Positions 17,786-26,901 are shown, counted from the stretch's first letter. The stretch is DNA of 64,000 bases from JABAAE01 sp036336715 (GCA_036336715.1 JAYZFP010000114.1:10177-74176), one strand, 5' to 3'. A program made the numbers and translations. Notes: generated by a model from the letters alone, not told the origin.

Positions 17786-18502
17786 TTATTTCATCAGTCG
17801 GGTGAGCGTCGGTTCAATCGACTCAGCCCAGATGGTGTATCCTTTTTCACTCAGGTGAAGCAGGTCGGGCATGATTTCTTTTGACAGCGTCTGGTCCGAC
17901 TCGAGAAATTCTGGACCGATATCGAGATAGGTGACCATTTTGTCCTCGGCCAGTTTGCTGACAATGGTGTTGCTCTTCTGGTTGACCTGTCGTCGCTTGT
18001 CCTGGGAGTCGCCGCCCCGGGGAAAGGTTGCCAGCAACAGGATCCTGGTGTCGGGTGACTTTTTCCGGATCTGGCCCACAATCACCTCGACGCCCTCCGC
18101 AATCTCGACGGGGGAATTGCTGCCCGAGTTGTTGGTACCAATCATGATCACCGCCGCTTTGGGTCGGATGTTTTCAAGATTTCCATTGTCGAGCCGCCAG
18201 ATAACATGCTGGGTACGGTCACCACCGATTCCGAGATTCACGGCATTCCTTTTCCCATAAAACTTGGCCCAGACTTTTTTTCCACGTCCTTCCCAGCCCT
18301 GTGTGATCGAGTCCCCTATGAAAACAAGGTCGACATTTCCCTGCTGAACACGTTTGTTCATGGACTCATGGCGTTTCATCCAACCACCGGATCTCGGAAC
18401 CGGGCGGATGGCAGAATGTTCCTTTTTTTCCTCCTGGCCGAAACCCGGTTGACTGAGGAGCAAGGACAACAAGATGGAAAAATGAACCAGGAACGATTGC
18501 AT
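17786..18502 (-). CDS. Secreted SGNH/GDSL hydrolase
   Basis: A 238-residue exported esterase-like protein. The start at 18502 gives a signal peptide (MQSFLVHFSILLSLLLSQPG); an upstream in-frame start at 18541 would spoil it. SGNH blocks are complete: block I FIGDSITQGW with the nucleophile Ser, block II GIGGDRTQ, block III IGTNNSG, and block V DLLHLSEKGY with the Asp-x-x-His dyad. This family (the platelet-activating-factor acetylhydrolase-like subgroup) deacylates glycans or lipids. It lies 167 bases downstream of the inositol oxygenase gene on the same strand, so cotranscription is possible but not shown. Confidence 0.92.
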   Translation of the reverse strand: MQSFLVHFSILLSLLLSQPGFGQEEKKEHSAIRPVPRSGGWMKRHESMNKRVQQGNVDLVFIGDSITQGWEGRGKKVWAKFYGKRNAVNLGIGGDRTQHVIWRLDNGNLENIRPKAAVIMIGTNNSGSNSPVEIAEGVEVIVGQIRKKSPDTRILLLATFPRGGDSQDKRRQVNQKSNTIVSKLAEDKMVTYLDIGPEFLESDQTLSKEIMPDLLHLSEKGYTIWAESIEPTLTRLMK

Positions 18503-18669
18503 GGAATTTGCTCCGCGAAGATGGAATGTACAGGAGTGCACCCTATCATACCCTGAAGGAGTCGAAGGTGCATGATTGGGATTCCGCGTCCTTTCTTTCC
18601 CAACAGCGCATCAATTTCGACAGACGCTTTACAGACATCGTCGCCGGTTTCGAACCAATCCGCCGAGGT

Positions 18670-19545
18670 TCACCAGCGGATGACAGGCGGAAAATAGCGA
18701 CCAATCAATTCCTGGTAAAAGGGCTTCAGCTTTTCCACATCCGGTGGATCGTCAGACTTGGAGTAAAGATCGTACGGATTGAATGCCCGAACCCATTCCC
18801 GACTCCTGTGATCCTGTTCGTCCATCAGGAATTCATCACCGCCCTCACGATGCCATGAATAAAACGAATGATATCGGATCATTGCCAAACCGGATTCCGG
18901 CAGGTAATCACGGGCCACATGGTACATGTATTCGTCGTGCCCCCAGGAAAGCAGTACGTTTCGCAGACCACAGCCTGGCGTATAGATTCCGCATTCGGTT
19001 TGGTATTCCGATCGTTGAGCATCCGGATTGAGAGAAAAAAAATCGTGATAGACAATGGACTCATCAAACCGGCACCCGACCGGAAACGTGTCCCCGGTAA
19101 CCGACCACTGGGGTTCTCCAAACAGGCAGAGAATCTTGCCAAGATCATGGATCAGCCCGGTCAGGATGAACCAGTCCGGGTGCCCGTCTGCCCGGATCGC
19201 TTCGGAAGTCTGCAACAGGTGCTGGATCTGCGAGAGCCCGGTATCCGGATCACTTTCATCGGTCAACTGGTTGAGAAACTCCATGGCTTCCCAGATGCCC
19301 ATCTCCTTCTGCCCCAGCTTCAGGTACCTTTGCCGTTTTTGCCTCACCAGTTCGACTGTCTGGTTTTGGTGATTGAGCCGGTAGAATTCCCTCACGTGAT
19401 CGGGTGCCTGGGCGTAGTCCCGAAATTCCTCCTGCCGGTTTTCATCATCACTGTCACGGGTGCCACCTGAAAGCGGGTAGCGGCGGAGAGCATCTTCATC
19501 GACATCCTCTAGGGTTCGCGGGTCATCCTGACTGCGGGAATTCAA
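18670..19545 (-). CDS. MIOX: Myo-inositol oxygenase
   Basis: A 291-residue homologue of eukaryotic myo-inositol oxygenase, a di-iron enzyme that cleaves myo-inositol to D-glucuronate with O2. HD-fold iron ligands are visible: FILTGLIHDLGKIL (His-Asp), LLSWGHDEYMYHVARDYLP, and MIRYHSFYSWHREGGDEFLM. The C-terminus NPYDLYSKSDDPPDVEKLKP is also characteristic. The start is a TTG at 19545, backed by GGAG 7 bases upstream that lies in the last codons of terC, 2 bases away. This implies translational coupling. Most characterised enzymes are eukaryotic. No inositol transporter or uronate enzyme is next to it. Confidence 0.93.
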   Translation of the reverse strand: MNSRSQDDPRTLEDVDEDALRRYPLSGGTRDSDDENRQEEFRDYAQAPDHVREFYRLNHQNQTVELVRQKRQRYLKLGQKEMGIWEAMEFLNQLTDESDPDTGLSQIQHLLQTSEAIRADGHPDWFILTGLIHDLGKILCLFGEPQWSVTGDTFPVGCRFDESIVYHDFFSLNPDAQRSEYQTECGIYTPGCGLRNVLLSWGHDEYMYHVARDYLPESGLAMIRYHSFYSWHREGGDEFLMDEQDHRSREWVRAFNPYDLYSKSDDPPDVEKLKPFYQELIGRYFPPVIRW

Positions 19546-19547
19546 TT

Positions 19548-20381
19548 CTATTCTCCATCTGCCGGATGAAGGGATGCTTTTTTCAGGGTCAGTTTTCTCT
19601 GGTAACGGGACTGGGCGACGTCAATCAGCACAAGGATGATGATGACGAAATAAAAGGTGCTTTTCTGCATGGCGTGAATCGGGTAGTTGAAAAACTGGAG
19701 GTGACCGTGTTCAGCGCCTTCGGAAACCAGCATGATGCCGACGATAAACAGAATAAACAGCCCCAGCACCTCGTACATCCGGTTTTTCTTCAGGAATTCG
19801 GAGACCGTATCCGCCAGCCAGATCATCATCACGCCACTTGCCACGATGGCAACCGAAATCACGTAAAAGTTGTCTGTCAGGGCGAGGGCACTGAGGATGG
19901 AGTCAAATGAAAAAACGATATTCATGATCACGATCATCGTGATCGCCTTGCCTACCGATTTTTTCTCCTTTTGTCCGTTGTGCTCTTCTCCCAGGTGTTC
20001 GATGGAAAGCATGTGGAAGATTTCCTTGAACGCGGTATAGATGATAAAAACACCACCCACCAGGACGATCAGGCTTTCCACGTTGATGTCCGCTGCCACC
20101 CAATGAAAAACCACCTCTTCCCCCTTGGAGTCGGTGGACCGGGTCGCCCAGTCGAACTTTAAAAGCGGGTTCTTGAAAACCTTGAAGAGGGAGGTAATCA
20201 ACAGCAACAGGACAATGCGGAAACCGATGGCCAGTCCAATACCCATCCTGCGAACATAGGACTGACGGCTTTCTTCCACACGTTTCGACTCGATGGAAAC
20301 ATAAAGCAGGTTGTCAAAACCGAGAACCGCCTGCAGGAAAACCAGCATCAACAGCGTGAAGACTATTTCAATCAAACCCAT
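19548..20381 (-). CDS. TerC family integral membrane protein
   Basis: A 277-residue protein with about seven hydrophobic helices. It carries the TerC signatures LQAVLGFDNLLYVSIESKR near the N-terminus and NIVFSFDSILSALALTDN in the middle, each with an acidic residue buried in a helix as expected for metal ion handling. Some TerC proteins export manganese or support metalation of exported proteins. It is the first gene of a minus-strand unit with the inositol oxygenase, an iron enzyme, 2 bases downstream. This makes metal supply an attractive but unproven link. Confidence 0.88.
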   Translation of the reverse strand: MGLIEIVFTLLMLVFLQAVLGFDNLLYVSIESKRVEESRQSYVRRMGIGLAIGFRIVLLLLITSLFKVFKNPLLKFDWATRSTDSKGEEVVFHWVAADINVESLIVLVGGVFIIYTAFKEIFHMLSIEHLGEEHNGQKEKKSVGKAITMIVIMNIVFSFDSILSALALTDNFYVISVAIVASGVMMIWLADTVSEFLKKNRMYEVLGLFILFIVGIMLVSEGAEHGHLQFFNYPIHAMQKSTFYFVIIILVLIDVAQSRYQRKLTLKKASLHPADGE

Positions 20382-20457
20382 ATTTGCCCTACAAGTTACC
20401 AGGATGGACCTGTTAATTTATACCAGCTCGGCGGTTTTTGGCATGCCTGAATGATCC

Positions 20458-20463
20458 TACAAT
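20458..20463 (+). promoter_or_regulatory. Possible -10 element for the lipid operon
   Basis: TACAAT lies in the divergent region between terC and the desaturase, 90 bases before the chosen desaturase start. A TTGGCA is 14 bases upstream, which is a short spacing, so this is weak. Confidence 0.25.
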
Positions 20464-20552
20464 AACGGCCGTGGGATTGAATTTGTGAATCCGGCCTTGG
20501 AACTCCATCGAAGAGAAATCAGACTTTGAAAACACGACGTACCCTTTCGACG

Positions 20553-21617
20553 ATGCTATCCAGATCTGCAGCCCAAAACAGTGGGAATCATGGAAAAAAA
20601 TGGCTCAATCCCCTGGGTGGGGTGTGGAGCTGGTTGTTCGAGGATTCCTATGCGCGCCCATTGGCAGAGTCCGAAGCCCGTGTCGATGCTGATCCTGGAA
20701 AAACGGAGGAGCGTGCCTACAACGACAAAATTCAGTGGATTCGGGCAATCCCGTTTCTGCTGATTCACGTTGCCTGTCTGGCGGTTTTCTGGGTCGGTAT
20801 CAGCCCCCTCGCGATCGGAGTGGCGGTCCTGCTCTACCTGACAAGAATGTTCGCAGTGACCGGTTTTTACCATCGGTATTTTTCACATCGTTCCTTTCGA
20901 ACCTCAAGAGTGTTTCAGTTCGTGATGGCGACTTTTGCCTGTACTGCTGGTCAGAGGGGCCCGCTCTGGTGGGCCGGTCACCATCGCTGGCATCACAAGC
21001 ATTCGGACCAGCACGAAGACCTGCATTCTCCCAGCCTGCTCGGGTTCATGAGAAGTCACACGGGGTGGTTCCTGACGCACTCCGCCCACGCAACCCCGAA
21101 AGCCCTGGTCAAGGACTGGTACCGGTTCGGCGAGCTACGGCTTTTGAATCGCCTCGACTGGTTGCCGTTTGTGCTGCTCGGTGCCGCCCTGTTTGCCTTG
21201 GGTCAACTCCTGGCCAGCATCGCACCCGGATTGGGAACGAACGGCCCTCAACTGCTTGTCTGGGGATTTTTCGTCTCTACCGTGGTTCTTTACCATGCCA
21301 CCTACACGATCAACTCACTGGCACACCGTTTTGGTTCCCGGCGATTCAACACCTCGGATGATTCCCGAAACAACTTCTCGTTGGCACTGCTGACGCTGGG
21401 CGAAGGCTGGCACAACAACCATCACCATTTCCCCTCATCCGCACGGCAGGGATTTTACTGGTGGGAAATCGATTTCACCTATTACGGACTGAAACTGCTC
21501 AACTGCTGCGGATTGATCTGGGATCTCAAACCTGTTTCAGAAAAGGCGCTCCAGCGAAACCTCGTTGCCCCCGTCGGCGGCCCTCCGGAATCGACAACCG
21601 GGAAAGTCAGTTCATGA
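20553..21617 (+). CDS. Acyl-lipid/acyl-CoA delta-9-type fatty acid desaturase
   Basis: A 354-residue membrane di-iron desaturase that inserts a double bond into a fatty acyl chain. The three histidine boxes are intact: HRYFSH, HRWHHKHSD and HNNHHHFP. Four or so membrane helices surround them. The ATG at 20553 is used; an in-frame TTG at 20526 would add 9 residues, and neither has a strong Shine-Dalgarno site. It heads the lipid operon, 13 bases before the flavoprotein gene. The unsaturated product is a plausible substrate for the downstream methyltransferases. Confidence 0.93.
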   Translation: MLSRSAAQNSGNHGKKWLNPLGGVWSWLFEDSYARPLAESEARVDADPGKTEERAYNDKIQWIRAIPFLLIHVACLAVFWVGISPLAIGVAVLLYLTRMFAVTGFYHRYFSHRSFRTSRVFQFVMATFACTAGQRGPLWWAGHHRWHHKHSDQHEDLHSPSLLGFMRSHTGWFLTHSAHATPKALVKDWYRFGELRLLNRLDWLPFVLLGAALFALGQLLASIAPGLGTNGPQLLVWGFFVSTVVLYHATYTINSLAHRFGSRRFNTSDDSRNNFSLALLTLGEGWHNNHHHFPSSARQGFYWWEIDFTYYGLKLLNCCGLIWDLKPVSEKALQRNLVAPVGGPPESTTGKVSS

Positions 21618-21630
21618 GGTCGGTGCAGGC

Positions 21631-22905
21631 ATGAAGATCGCGATTGTTGGTACCGGAATCAGCGGCCTGGTATCTGCCTATTACCTGTCCAGGAATCATG
21701 AGGTCACCGTCTTTGAATCGGGAAGTCATGTTGGCGGGCATACGCACACAGTCGCTGTCGAGGAAGATGGTCAGACCCGCCACGTTGACACCGGGTTTAT
21801 TGTCTTCAATCGCAAAAACTATCCCGCCTTCAATCGCATCCTCGAAGAACTGGGAGTTCGATCCCAACCTTCCGACATGAGCTTCAGCGTCAGCGCTGAA
21901 AACGGCCGATTCGAATACAATGGCACCAGCCTGAATCGCCTGTTCGCCCAGCGGACCAATCTCTTTCGACCCGGATTCTACGGAATGATCCGGGACATCA
22001 TGCGGTTCGGCCAGGATGCGAGGAAATTCCTCGAAAGTGATGAAACGGACTCCTGTTCGGTCGCTGACTTCCTGGAGCGTCATCACTATGGCTCCCTGTT
22101 CACCTCGAAATACCTGGGCCCCCTCGGTGCCGCACTCTGGTCCTGCCCTTCAGAAAATTTCATGCAGTTTCCCATGCGATTCGTGGGAGAGTTCCTCGCC
22201 AATCACTTCATGCTCCAGGTTGGGGGCAGGCCGAAGTGGCGGGTCATTGAAGGAGGCTCATTTCGTTACGTAGAAAAAATGACCCGCGGCTTTGCCGACC
22301 GGATCCGGTTGAACTGCGGTGTTGAGAGTATCAGAAGGGATGCAAGTGGAGTCCTGATAAACCACCGCAAGGGAACCGACCGCTTTGACCATGTTGTCGT
22401 GGCCTGCCACGCGGACCAGGCGTTGCGTTTACTTGCCGACCCCTCACCCTGCGAAACGGAAACCCTATCCTGTTTTCCCTACCAGAAGAATCGTGTCTTC
22501 CTGCACACGGACTCATCGGTTCTGCCCAAAAGAAAACTGGCATGGGCTGCCTGGAATGCAAAAATTCTCGATGAACCGGCAAAGCGGGAAACTTCAGGCG
22601 GCATCGCAGTCAGCTACAACATGAACATTCTTCAGTCACTCCCCGGCCGGACCGTCTATTGCGTAACGCTGAACGAAGAACAGATTATCGACCCAAGTAA
22701 AATCATTCGCAGGATTGACTATCATCACCCGCTGTTCACGGTTTCGCGGGCCGAGGCCCGTGAAAAACAGAACCAGCTGATTGATCGTAACCAGACCTCT
22801 TTTTGCGGTGCCTACTGGGGATACGGATTTCATGAGGATGGTGTCCAGAGTGCACTCCGGGTAGTGGAACAATTGCTCCCTGCACGAAAACGGGAGCTGG
22901 CATGA
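21631..22905 (+). CDS. FAD-dependent amine-oxidase-like oxidoreductase of the cyclopropane fatty acid cluster
   Basis: A 424-residue flavoprotein. The start at 21631 puts the FAD-binding Rossmann motif directly at the N-terminus (MKIAIVGTGISGLVSAYYLS), followed by ESGSHVGGHTHTV. The C-terminal stretch GAYWGYGFHEDGVQSALRV is typical of the NAD/FAD-binding proteins that sit before DUF1365 and cyclopropane synthase genes in many bacteria. The reaction is unknown; a redox step on an acyl chain is likely. It overlaps the DUF1365 gene by 4 bases. Confidence 0.92.
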   Translation: MKIAIVGTGISGLVSAYYLSRNHEVTVFESGSHVGGHTHTVAVEEDGQTRHVDTGFIVFNRKNYPAFNRILEELGVRSQPSDMSFSVSAENGRFEYNGTSLNRLFAQRTNLFRPGFYGMIRDIMRFGQDARKFLESDETDSCSVADFLERHHYGSLFTSKYLGPLGAALWSCPSENFMQFPMRFVGEFLANHFMLQVGGRPKWRVIEGGSFRYVEKMTRGFADRIRLNCGVESIRRDASGVLINHRKGTDRFDHVVVACHADQALRLLADPSPCETETLSCFPYQKNRVFLHTDSSVLPKRKLAWAAWNAKILDEPAKRETSGGIAVSYNMNILQSLPGRTVYCVTLNEEQIIDPSKIIRRIDYHHPLFTVSRAEAREKQNQLIDRNQTSFCGAYWGYGFHEDGVQSALRVVEQLLPARKRELA

Positions 22906-23675
22906 GAAGTGCGATCTATACCGGAGTGGTCCGGCACCACCGACTGTTGCCGGTCGAACACAAATTCTCCTATCGGCACTCCCTTTTCCTGCTCGACCTC
23001 GAGGAGCTGGATCAGGTGTTTCGCCGCACCTGGTTGGCCTCAAACGAACGATGGAACTGGATTTCGTTCCGTCGCAAAGATCACTCGGGAGATTCCACGC
23101 AGCCCTTGCATCAGTCGATCCGTGCCCTTGTGAGAAGGGAAACGGGCGAGCAGCACGACGGCAGCTGTTTTCTTTTGACCAGCCCGCGCCATTTTGGATT
23201 CGCCATGAATCCGGTCAGCTTCTATTTCTGCTATGACCGGGAACAGCAGTTACGGACGATTATCGGCGAAGTGAACAACACGCCCTGGGGGGAGCAGCAC
23301 TGTTATGTGCTTCCGGTGAAAACACCCGATGCGCGCATTCACCAATTTGTATTTGACAAGCAGTTCCATGTCTCGCCCTTCATGCCCATGAACCAGGAAT
23401 ACAGCTGGCGTATCAGCGCACCGGATTCGCGATTCGTGGTCAACATGCAGAATATCGAAGCCAACGAAAAGAAGTTTTCGGCAACCATGGCGCTTCAGCG
23501 AAAACCTCTGACGAACTGGTCGGTTATCGGAAACCTGCTCAGGCATCCCTTCACAACCGGCAAGGTCTTCAGCAGCATCTACTGGAATGCAATGAAACTT
23601 TACCTGAAAAAAACACCTTTTTTTGCCCATCCCAAAAAGCAAAAAGCGGAATACGCAAGTCGGCCCAGCGAATAA
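22902..23675 (+). CDS. DUF1365 family protein
   Basis: A 257-residue protein with the DUF1365 start MRSAIYTGVVRHHRLLPVEH and the core text LLTSPRHFGFAMNPVSFYFC. The later part has FHVSPFMPMNQEYSWRISAP. The family has no proven activity but is almost always found between the flavoprotein and a cyclopropane fatty acid synthase, as here, so it is probably required for the same lipid modification. Translation is coupled to the preceding gene (ATGA overlap). The next start lies 10 bases downstream. Confidence 0.92.
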   Translation: MRSAIYTGVVRHHRLLPVEHKFSYRHSLFLLDLEELDQVFRRTWLASNERWNWISFRRKDHSGDSTQPLHQSIRALVRRETGEQHDGSCFLLTSPRHFGFAMNPVSFYFCYDREQQLRTIIGEVNNTPWGEQHCYVLPVKTPDARIHQFVFDKQFHVSPFMPMNQEYSWRISAPDSRFVVNMQNIEANEKKFSATMALQRKPLTNWSVIGNLLRHPFTTGKVFSSIYWNAMKLYLKKTPFFAHPKKQKAEYASRPSE

Positions 23676-23685
23676 GGAGCACCCC

Positions 23686-24915
23686 GTGGCGCAGGCAATT
23701 ACAGATTCCATCTCACGCAAACCGGCCCGATCGGCGGGGGGGTACAACCCGTTGGCCCGCCTGTCCCGTTCGGGCGTTCAGGCAGGTATCCAACGCCTGC
23801 TGGGCGATCGAGTACGGATCGAGGAAGGATCCTCCGGTGAAAAAACGACGGAGCTCGAAATCCGGGTGCATGACCAGGACTTTTATCGAAAAGTTGCCTG
23901 GGGAGGTTCTGTCGGTGCAGCGGATTCCTACATCGCTGGTGACTGGTCCACCAATGACCTGGTCGGCCTGTTTCGCGAATTCACCAAAGCGAGGAAACAG
24001 GGGCGAAATCTCTCCAGCCCCCTGGCATTCCTGCAAAATCAGGTGGAAAGGTTCCAGCATTGGTTTCGCCGCAATTCCCGGGCAGGCTCCCGACGCAACA
24101 TCATGAGCCACTACGACCTGGGAAACGATTTTTTCCAGCTGGTTCTTGACCCGTCCATGACCTATTCTTGCGGCTGCTTTGACCAACCAACGCAGGACCT
24201 GGAAACAGCACAGGAAAACAAGTACGAGTACCTCTGTCAACTGTTGCAACTCGACTCGGGTGACCACCTGCTGGAAATCGGAACCGGATGGTGTGGCATG
24301 GCCATCCATGCTGCCAGGCACCATGGTTGCCGGGTCACCACCACAACAATCTCCAGCCAGCAACATCAGTACGCAGTCGAAGCTGTCAGAAAGGCCGGTC
24401 TGCAGGACCGGATTGAGGTGTTGCTTCAGGATTACCGGGAACTGGATGGCCAGTATGACAAGCTGGTCTCTATCGAAATGATTGAGGCGGTCGGACACCG
24501 GTACCTTCCGGTCTTTTTTGCCAGTTGCCATTCGCTGCTCAAAAACGGTGGCTCGATGGCATTGCAAGCCATATCGATGCCCGACAGCGAGTACCCCAGG
24601 TACCTCAAGCGAGCGGATTTCATCCAGACACATGTGTTCCCGGGATCCTGCTGTCCCTCGCTGGGCGCGATGCTCTCCGCGGTAGCAAAAACGACCCGTT
24701 TTTCACTGGAGAGTTGCAGGAACATCGGTCTGGATTATGCCGAAACGCTCAGACGTTGGCGATTGAACAGCGTTCAAAACGACAACCGCATCCGATCACT
24801 GGGCTACTCCGATGAGTTCTTGCGGCTCTGGGAGTACTACCTCTGCTACTGCGAAGCCGGATTTGCCGAAAAGTACATTGCCACTCACCAGATGTTGTTG
24901 ACGAAAGGTGCCTGA
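23686..24915 (+). CDS. cfa: Cyclopropane-fatty-acyl-phospholipid synthase family protein
   Basis: A 409-residue SAM-dependent enzyme that methylates the double bond of membrane lipid acyl chains. The GTG start at 23686 has AAGGAG 7 bases upstream; a longer open frame from 23623 lies inside the previous gene. Motifs: SHYDLGNDFFQLVLDPSMTYSCG, the SAM loop LLEIGTGWCGMAIHAA, SIEMIEAVGHRYL, FIQTHVFPGSCCPSLGAM and NIGLDYAETLRRWRLN. The usual active-site LHTI segment reads LQAIS, as in synthases from clusters with DUF1365. Product chemistry (cyclopropane, methyl-branched or other) cannot be told from sequence. Confidence 0.93.
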   Translation: MAQAITDSISRKPARSAGGYNPLARLSRSGVQAGIQRLLGDRVRIEEGSSGEKTTELEIRVHDQDFYRKVAWGGSVGAADSYIAGDWSTNDLVGLFREFTKARKQGRNLSSPLAFLQNQVERFQHWFRRNSRAGSRRNIMSHYDLGNDFFQLVLDPSMTYSCGCFDQPTQDLETAQENKYEYLCQLLQLDSGDHLLEIGTGWCGMAIHAARHHGCRVTTTTISSQQHQYAVEAVRKAGLQDRIEVLLQDYRELDGQYDKLVSIEMIEAVGHRYLPVFFASCHSLLKNGGSMALQAISMPDSEYPRYLKRADFIQTHVFPGSCCPSLGAMLSAVAKTTRFSLESCRNIGLDYAETLRRWRLNSVQNDNRIRSLGYSDEFLRLWEYYLCYCEAGFAEKYIATHQMLLTKGA

Positions 24916-24916
24916 G

Positions 24917-25753
24917 ATGAACTTCTGGCTTTGGTGCTACGTAATCTGGCAGGTCAACACGGTGGTTTTTACCGGAATCTGGCTGCTGCAGAAGAAAACG
25001 AAAAACGCGGGAATCGTCGATCTGGCATGGACCTTCGGAACCGGAATTGCCGGGATGATCCTGGTCGGGCAGGCCAGTGGTCCGGCTGTCCGAAAATGGA
25101 TCGTGGGTGGAATCGTACTCGCCTGGACACTTCGACTCGGGATCTACCTCGGCGTTCGGATTTTTTCAGAGGAGGAAGACGGCCGTTACGCGGACATGCG
25201 AAAAAAATGGGGAGACGCCTTTGAAAAAAGGATCTTTCTTTTTTTCCAGTTGCAAGCGATCTGGACGCTCCTGTTCGCCCTGCCCATGTATTCTGCCGCC
25301 ATGAATGATGGTCCTGCCTGGCAGTGGTTTGATATCGCCGGAATTCTCCTGTTCACGGTTTCCCTGGCAGGTGTCACGCTGGCTGATTACCAGTTATTCC
25401 GTTTCAGGTCCGATGAAAGCAACCGGGGACGGGTTTGTCGCGTGGGACTCTGGAAATACTCGAGGCATCCCAACTATTTTTTTGAGTGGTTGCACTGGCT
25501 GGCTTACGTATTCGTCTCGTTCGGTTCCCCATGGATGATTGGTACCGTGGCAGGTGCCCTGGTGATGTTCTGGTTCCTGACAAAGGTGACCGGAATTCCG
25601 ATCACCGAAAAGCGGGTGTCCAGCTCCCGGAAACAGGAATTCGAAATTTATCAAAACGAAGTCAACGCTTTTTTCCCCGGTCCGGTCCGCCACTCGGCGG
25701 ACACTGGCAACGCCGCCGCGGGGCAGCTTCATTCTTCAAACTCCGAAGGGTAA
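24917..25753 (+). CDS. DUF1295 membrane protein (steroid 5-alpha-reductase/ICMT-like)
   Basis: A 278-residue polytopic membrane protein. It begins MNFWLWCYVIWQVNTVVFTG directly after the synthase stop, 1 base on. Family motifs are NAGIVDLAWTFGTG in the first third and GLWKYSRHPNYFFEWLHWLAYV near residues 175-195, the latter characteristic of the isoprenylcysteine methyltransferase/steroid reductase fold. These proteins usually use NADPH or SAM. In this operon it may reduce or methylate a lipid intermediate. The spacing to the next gene is 6 bases. Confidence 0.92.
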   Translation: MNFWLWCYVIWQVNTVVFTGIWLLQKKTKNAGIVDLAWTFGTGIAGMILVGQASGPAVRKWIVGGIVLAWTLRLGIYLGVRIFSEEEDGRYADMRKKWGDAFEKRIFLFFQLQAIWTLLFALPMYSAAMNDGPAWQWFDIAGILLFTVSLAGVTLADYQLFRFRSDESNRGRVCRVGLWKYSRHPNYFFEWLHWLAYVFVSFGSPWMIGTVAGALVMFWFLTKVTGIPITEKRVSSSRKQEFEIYQNEVNAFFPGPVRHSADTGNAAAGQLHSSNSEG

Positions 25754-25759
25754 TCGACC

Positions 25760-26797
25760 ATGTCCATTCTCCTAAAAAGTTTTCTTGGCCTGGCCGAAAA
25801 CGCGTTCATGCCCGACCGGGTCATTCGTTATGGCATTCGCTACCTTTGCCGGCAGCGTTTGAAAAAGAGCGTTAGCGGGCAATCGGATGACAGCAAGTTC
25901 GTCGAACAAATGAACAATTCTCCCATTGCGATGGTGCCCGAACTTGCGAACGAACAGCATTACGAGGTTCCCCCCGAATTCTTCAAACTTTCGCTCGGTC
26001 CACACCTGAAATACTCCGGTTGCCTGTGGGACGAATCGACAAAAACGCTGGGCGAGGCGGAATCGGCATCCCTGGAGCAGGTCTGCCAGCGTGCCGCCAT
26101 CGAAGATGGACACCGGATTTTGGAACTCGGTTGCGGCTGGGGATCCCTTTCGCTTTTCCTTGCACAAAAATTCCCGAACAGTCACATTACGTCGGTTTCC
26201 AACTCGGCCGACCAGCGGGGTTTTATTGAAGAAAAAATCCAACGCCTGAACCTGACTAACCTGCAGATCATCACGGCTGACATGAACGAATTCCAGACCG
26301 ACAGGAAATTTGACCGGGTCGTCAGTATCGAAATGTTCGAGCACATGCGAAACTGGGGACAGTTGCTTTCACGGATCGCAAACTGGATGGATGATCAGGG
26401 CAGGATGTTCATGCACGTGTTTTCCAATCGTTCGGCGACCTACGAATTCCTCAGCGAGGGAACCGATAACTGGATGGGGCGACATTTTTTCTCGGGGGGA
26501 ATCATGCCGGCGCATGACCTGATCCGAAATTTCGACCAGTCCTTGGAAGTGGAAGAAGACTGGGTGGTCAACGGCACCCATTACCAGAAGACGGCAGAGG
26601 CCTGGCTTGCCAACATGGATGAACATTGCGAAAAGGTGCTGGAAGTCTTCGAAAAAACCTACGGCTCACGCCAGGCGGAAACCTGGTTCCAGCGATGGAG
26701 AATGTTTTTCATGGCCTGTGCGGAGCTGTTCGGTTATCAGGACGGACAGCAGTGGCAGGTTTCCCACTATCGCCTTAAGAAAACTGCTGGAAATTAA
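25760..26797 (+). CDS. Second SAM-dependent methyltransferase, coclaurine-N-methyltransferase-like
   Basis: A 345-residue member of the cyclopropane synthase superfamily. Motif I is RILELGCGWGSLSLFLAQ; then come VVSIEMFEHMRNWGQLLSRI, ATYEFLSEGTDNWMGRHFFS and VNGTHYQKTAEAWLANMDEH. These last stretches are those of the plant coclaurine N-methyltransferase subgroup, not of classical Cfa. Bacterial members sit in lipid-modifying clusters and their substrates are mostly undefined. It ends the operon, giving two different methyltransferases in one unit. Downstream lies a convergent gap with tandem repeats. Confidence 0.9.
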   Translation: MSILLKSFLGLAENAFMPDRVIRYGIRYLCRQRLKKSVSGQSDDSKFVEQMNNSPIAMVPELANEQHYEVPPEFFKLSLGPHLKYSGCLWDESTKTLGEAESASLEQVCQRAAIEDGHRILELGCGWGSLSLFLAQKFPNSHITSVSNSADQRGFIEEKIQRLNLTNLQIITADMNEFQTDRKFDRVVSIEMFEHMRNWGQLLSRIANWMDDQGRMFMHVFSNRSATYEFLSEGTDNWMGRHFFSGGIMPAHDLIRNFDQSLEVEEDWVVNGTHYQKTAEAWLANMDEHCEKVLEVFEKTYGSRQAETWFQRWRMFFMACAELFGYQDGQQWQVSHYRLKKTAGN

Positions 26798-26901
26798 TGA
26801 GATGAATCACCGTTTTGAATCACCGGGCAGGCAACCCCATGGCTAACCAGGCGTTCGGTCCAACCGGAAAGAAGAAGTCATCCACAGGGTGACGATAAGG
26901 A

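Noticed and set aside
23713..24633. 306-residue open frame on the minus strand
   Set aside because: Antisense to the cyclopropane synthase gene; its sequence resembles no protein family.
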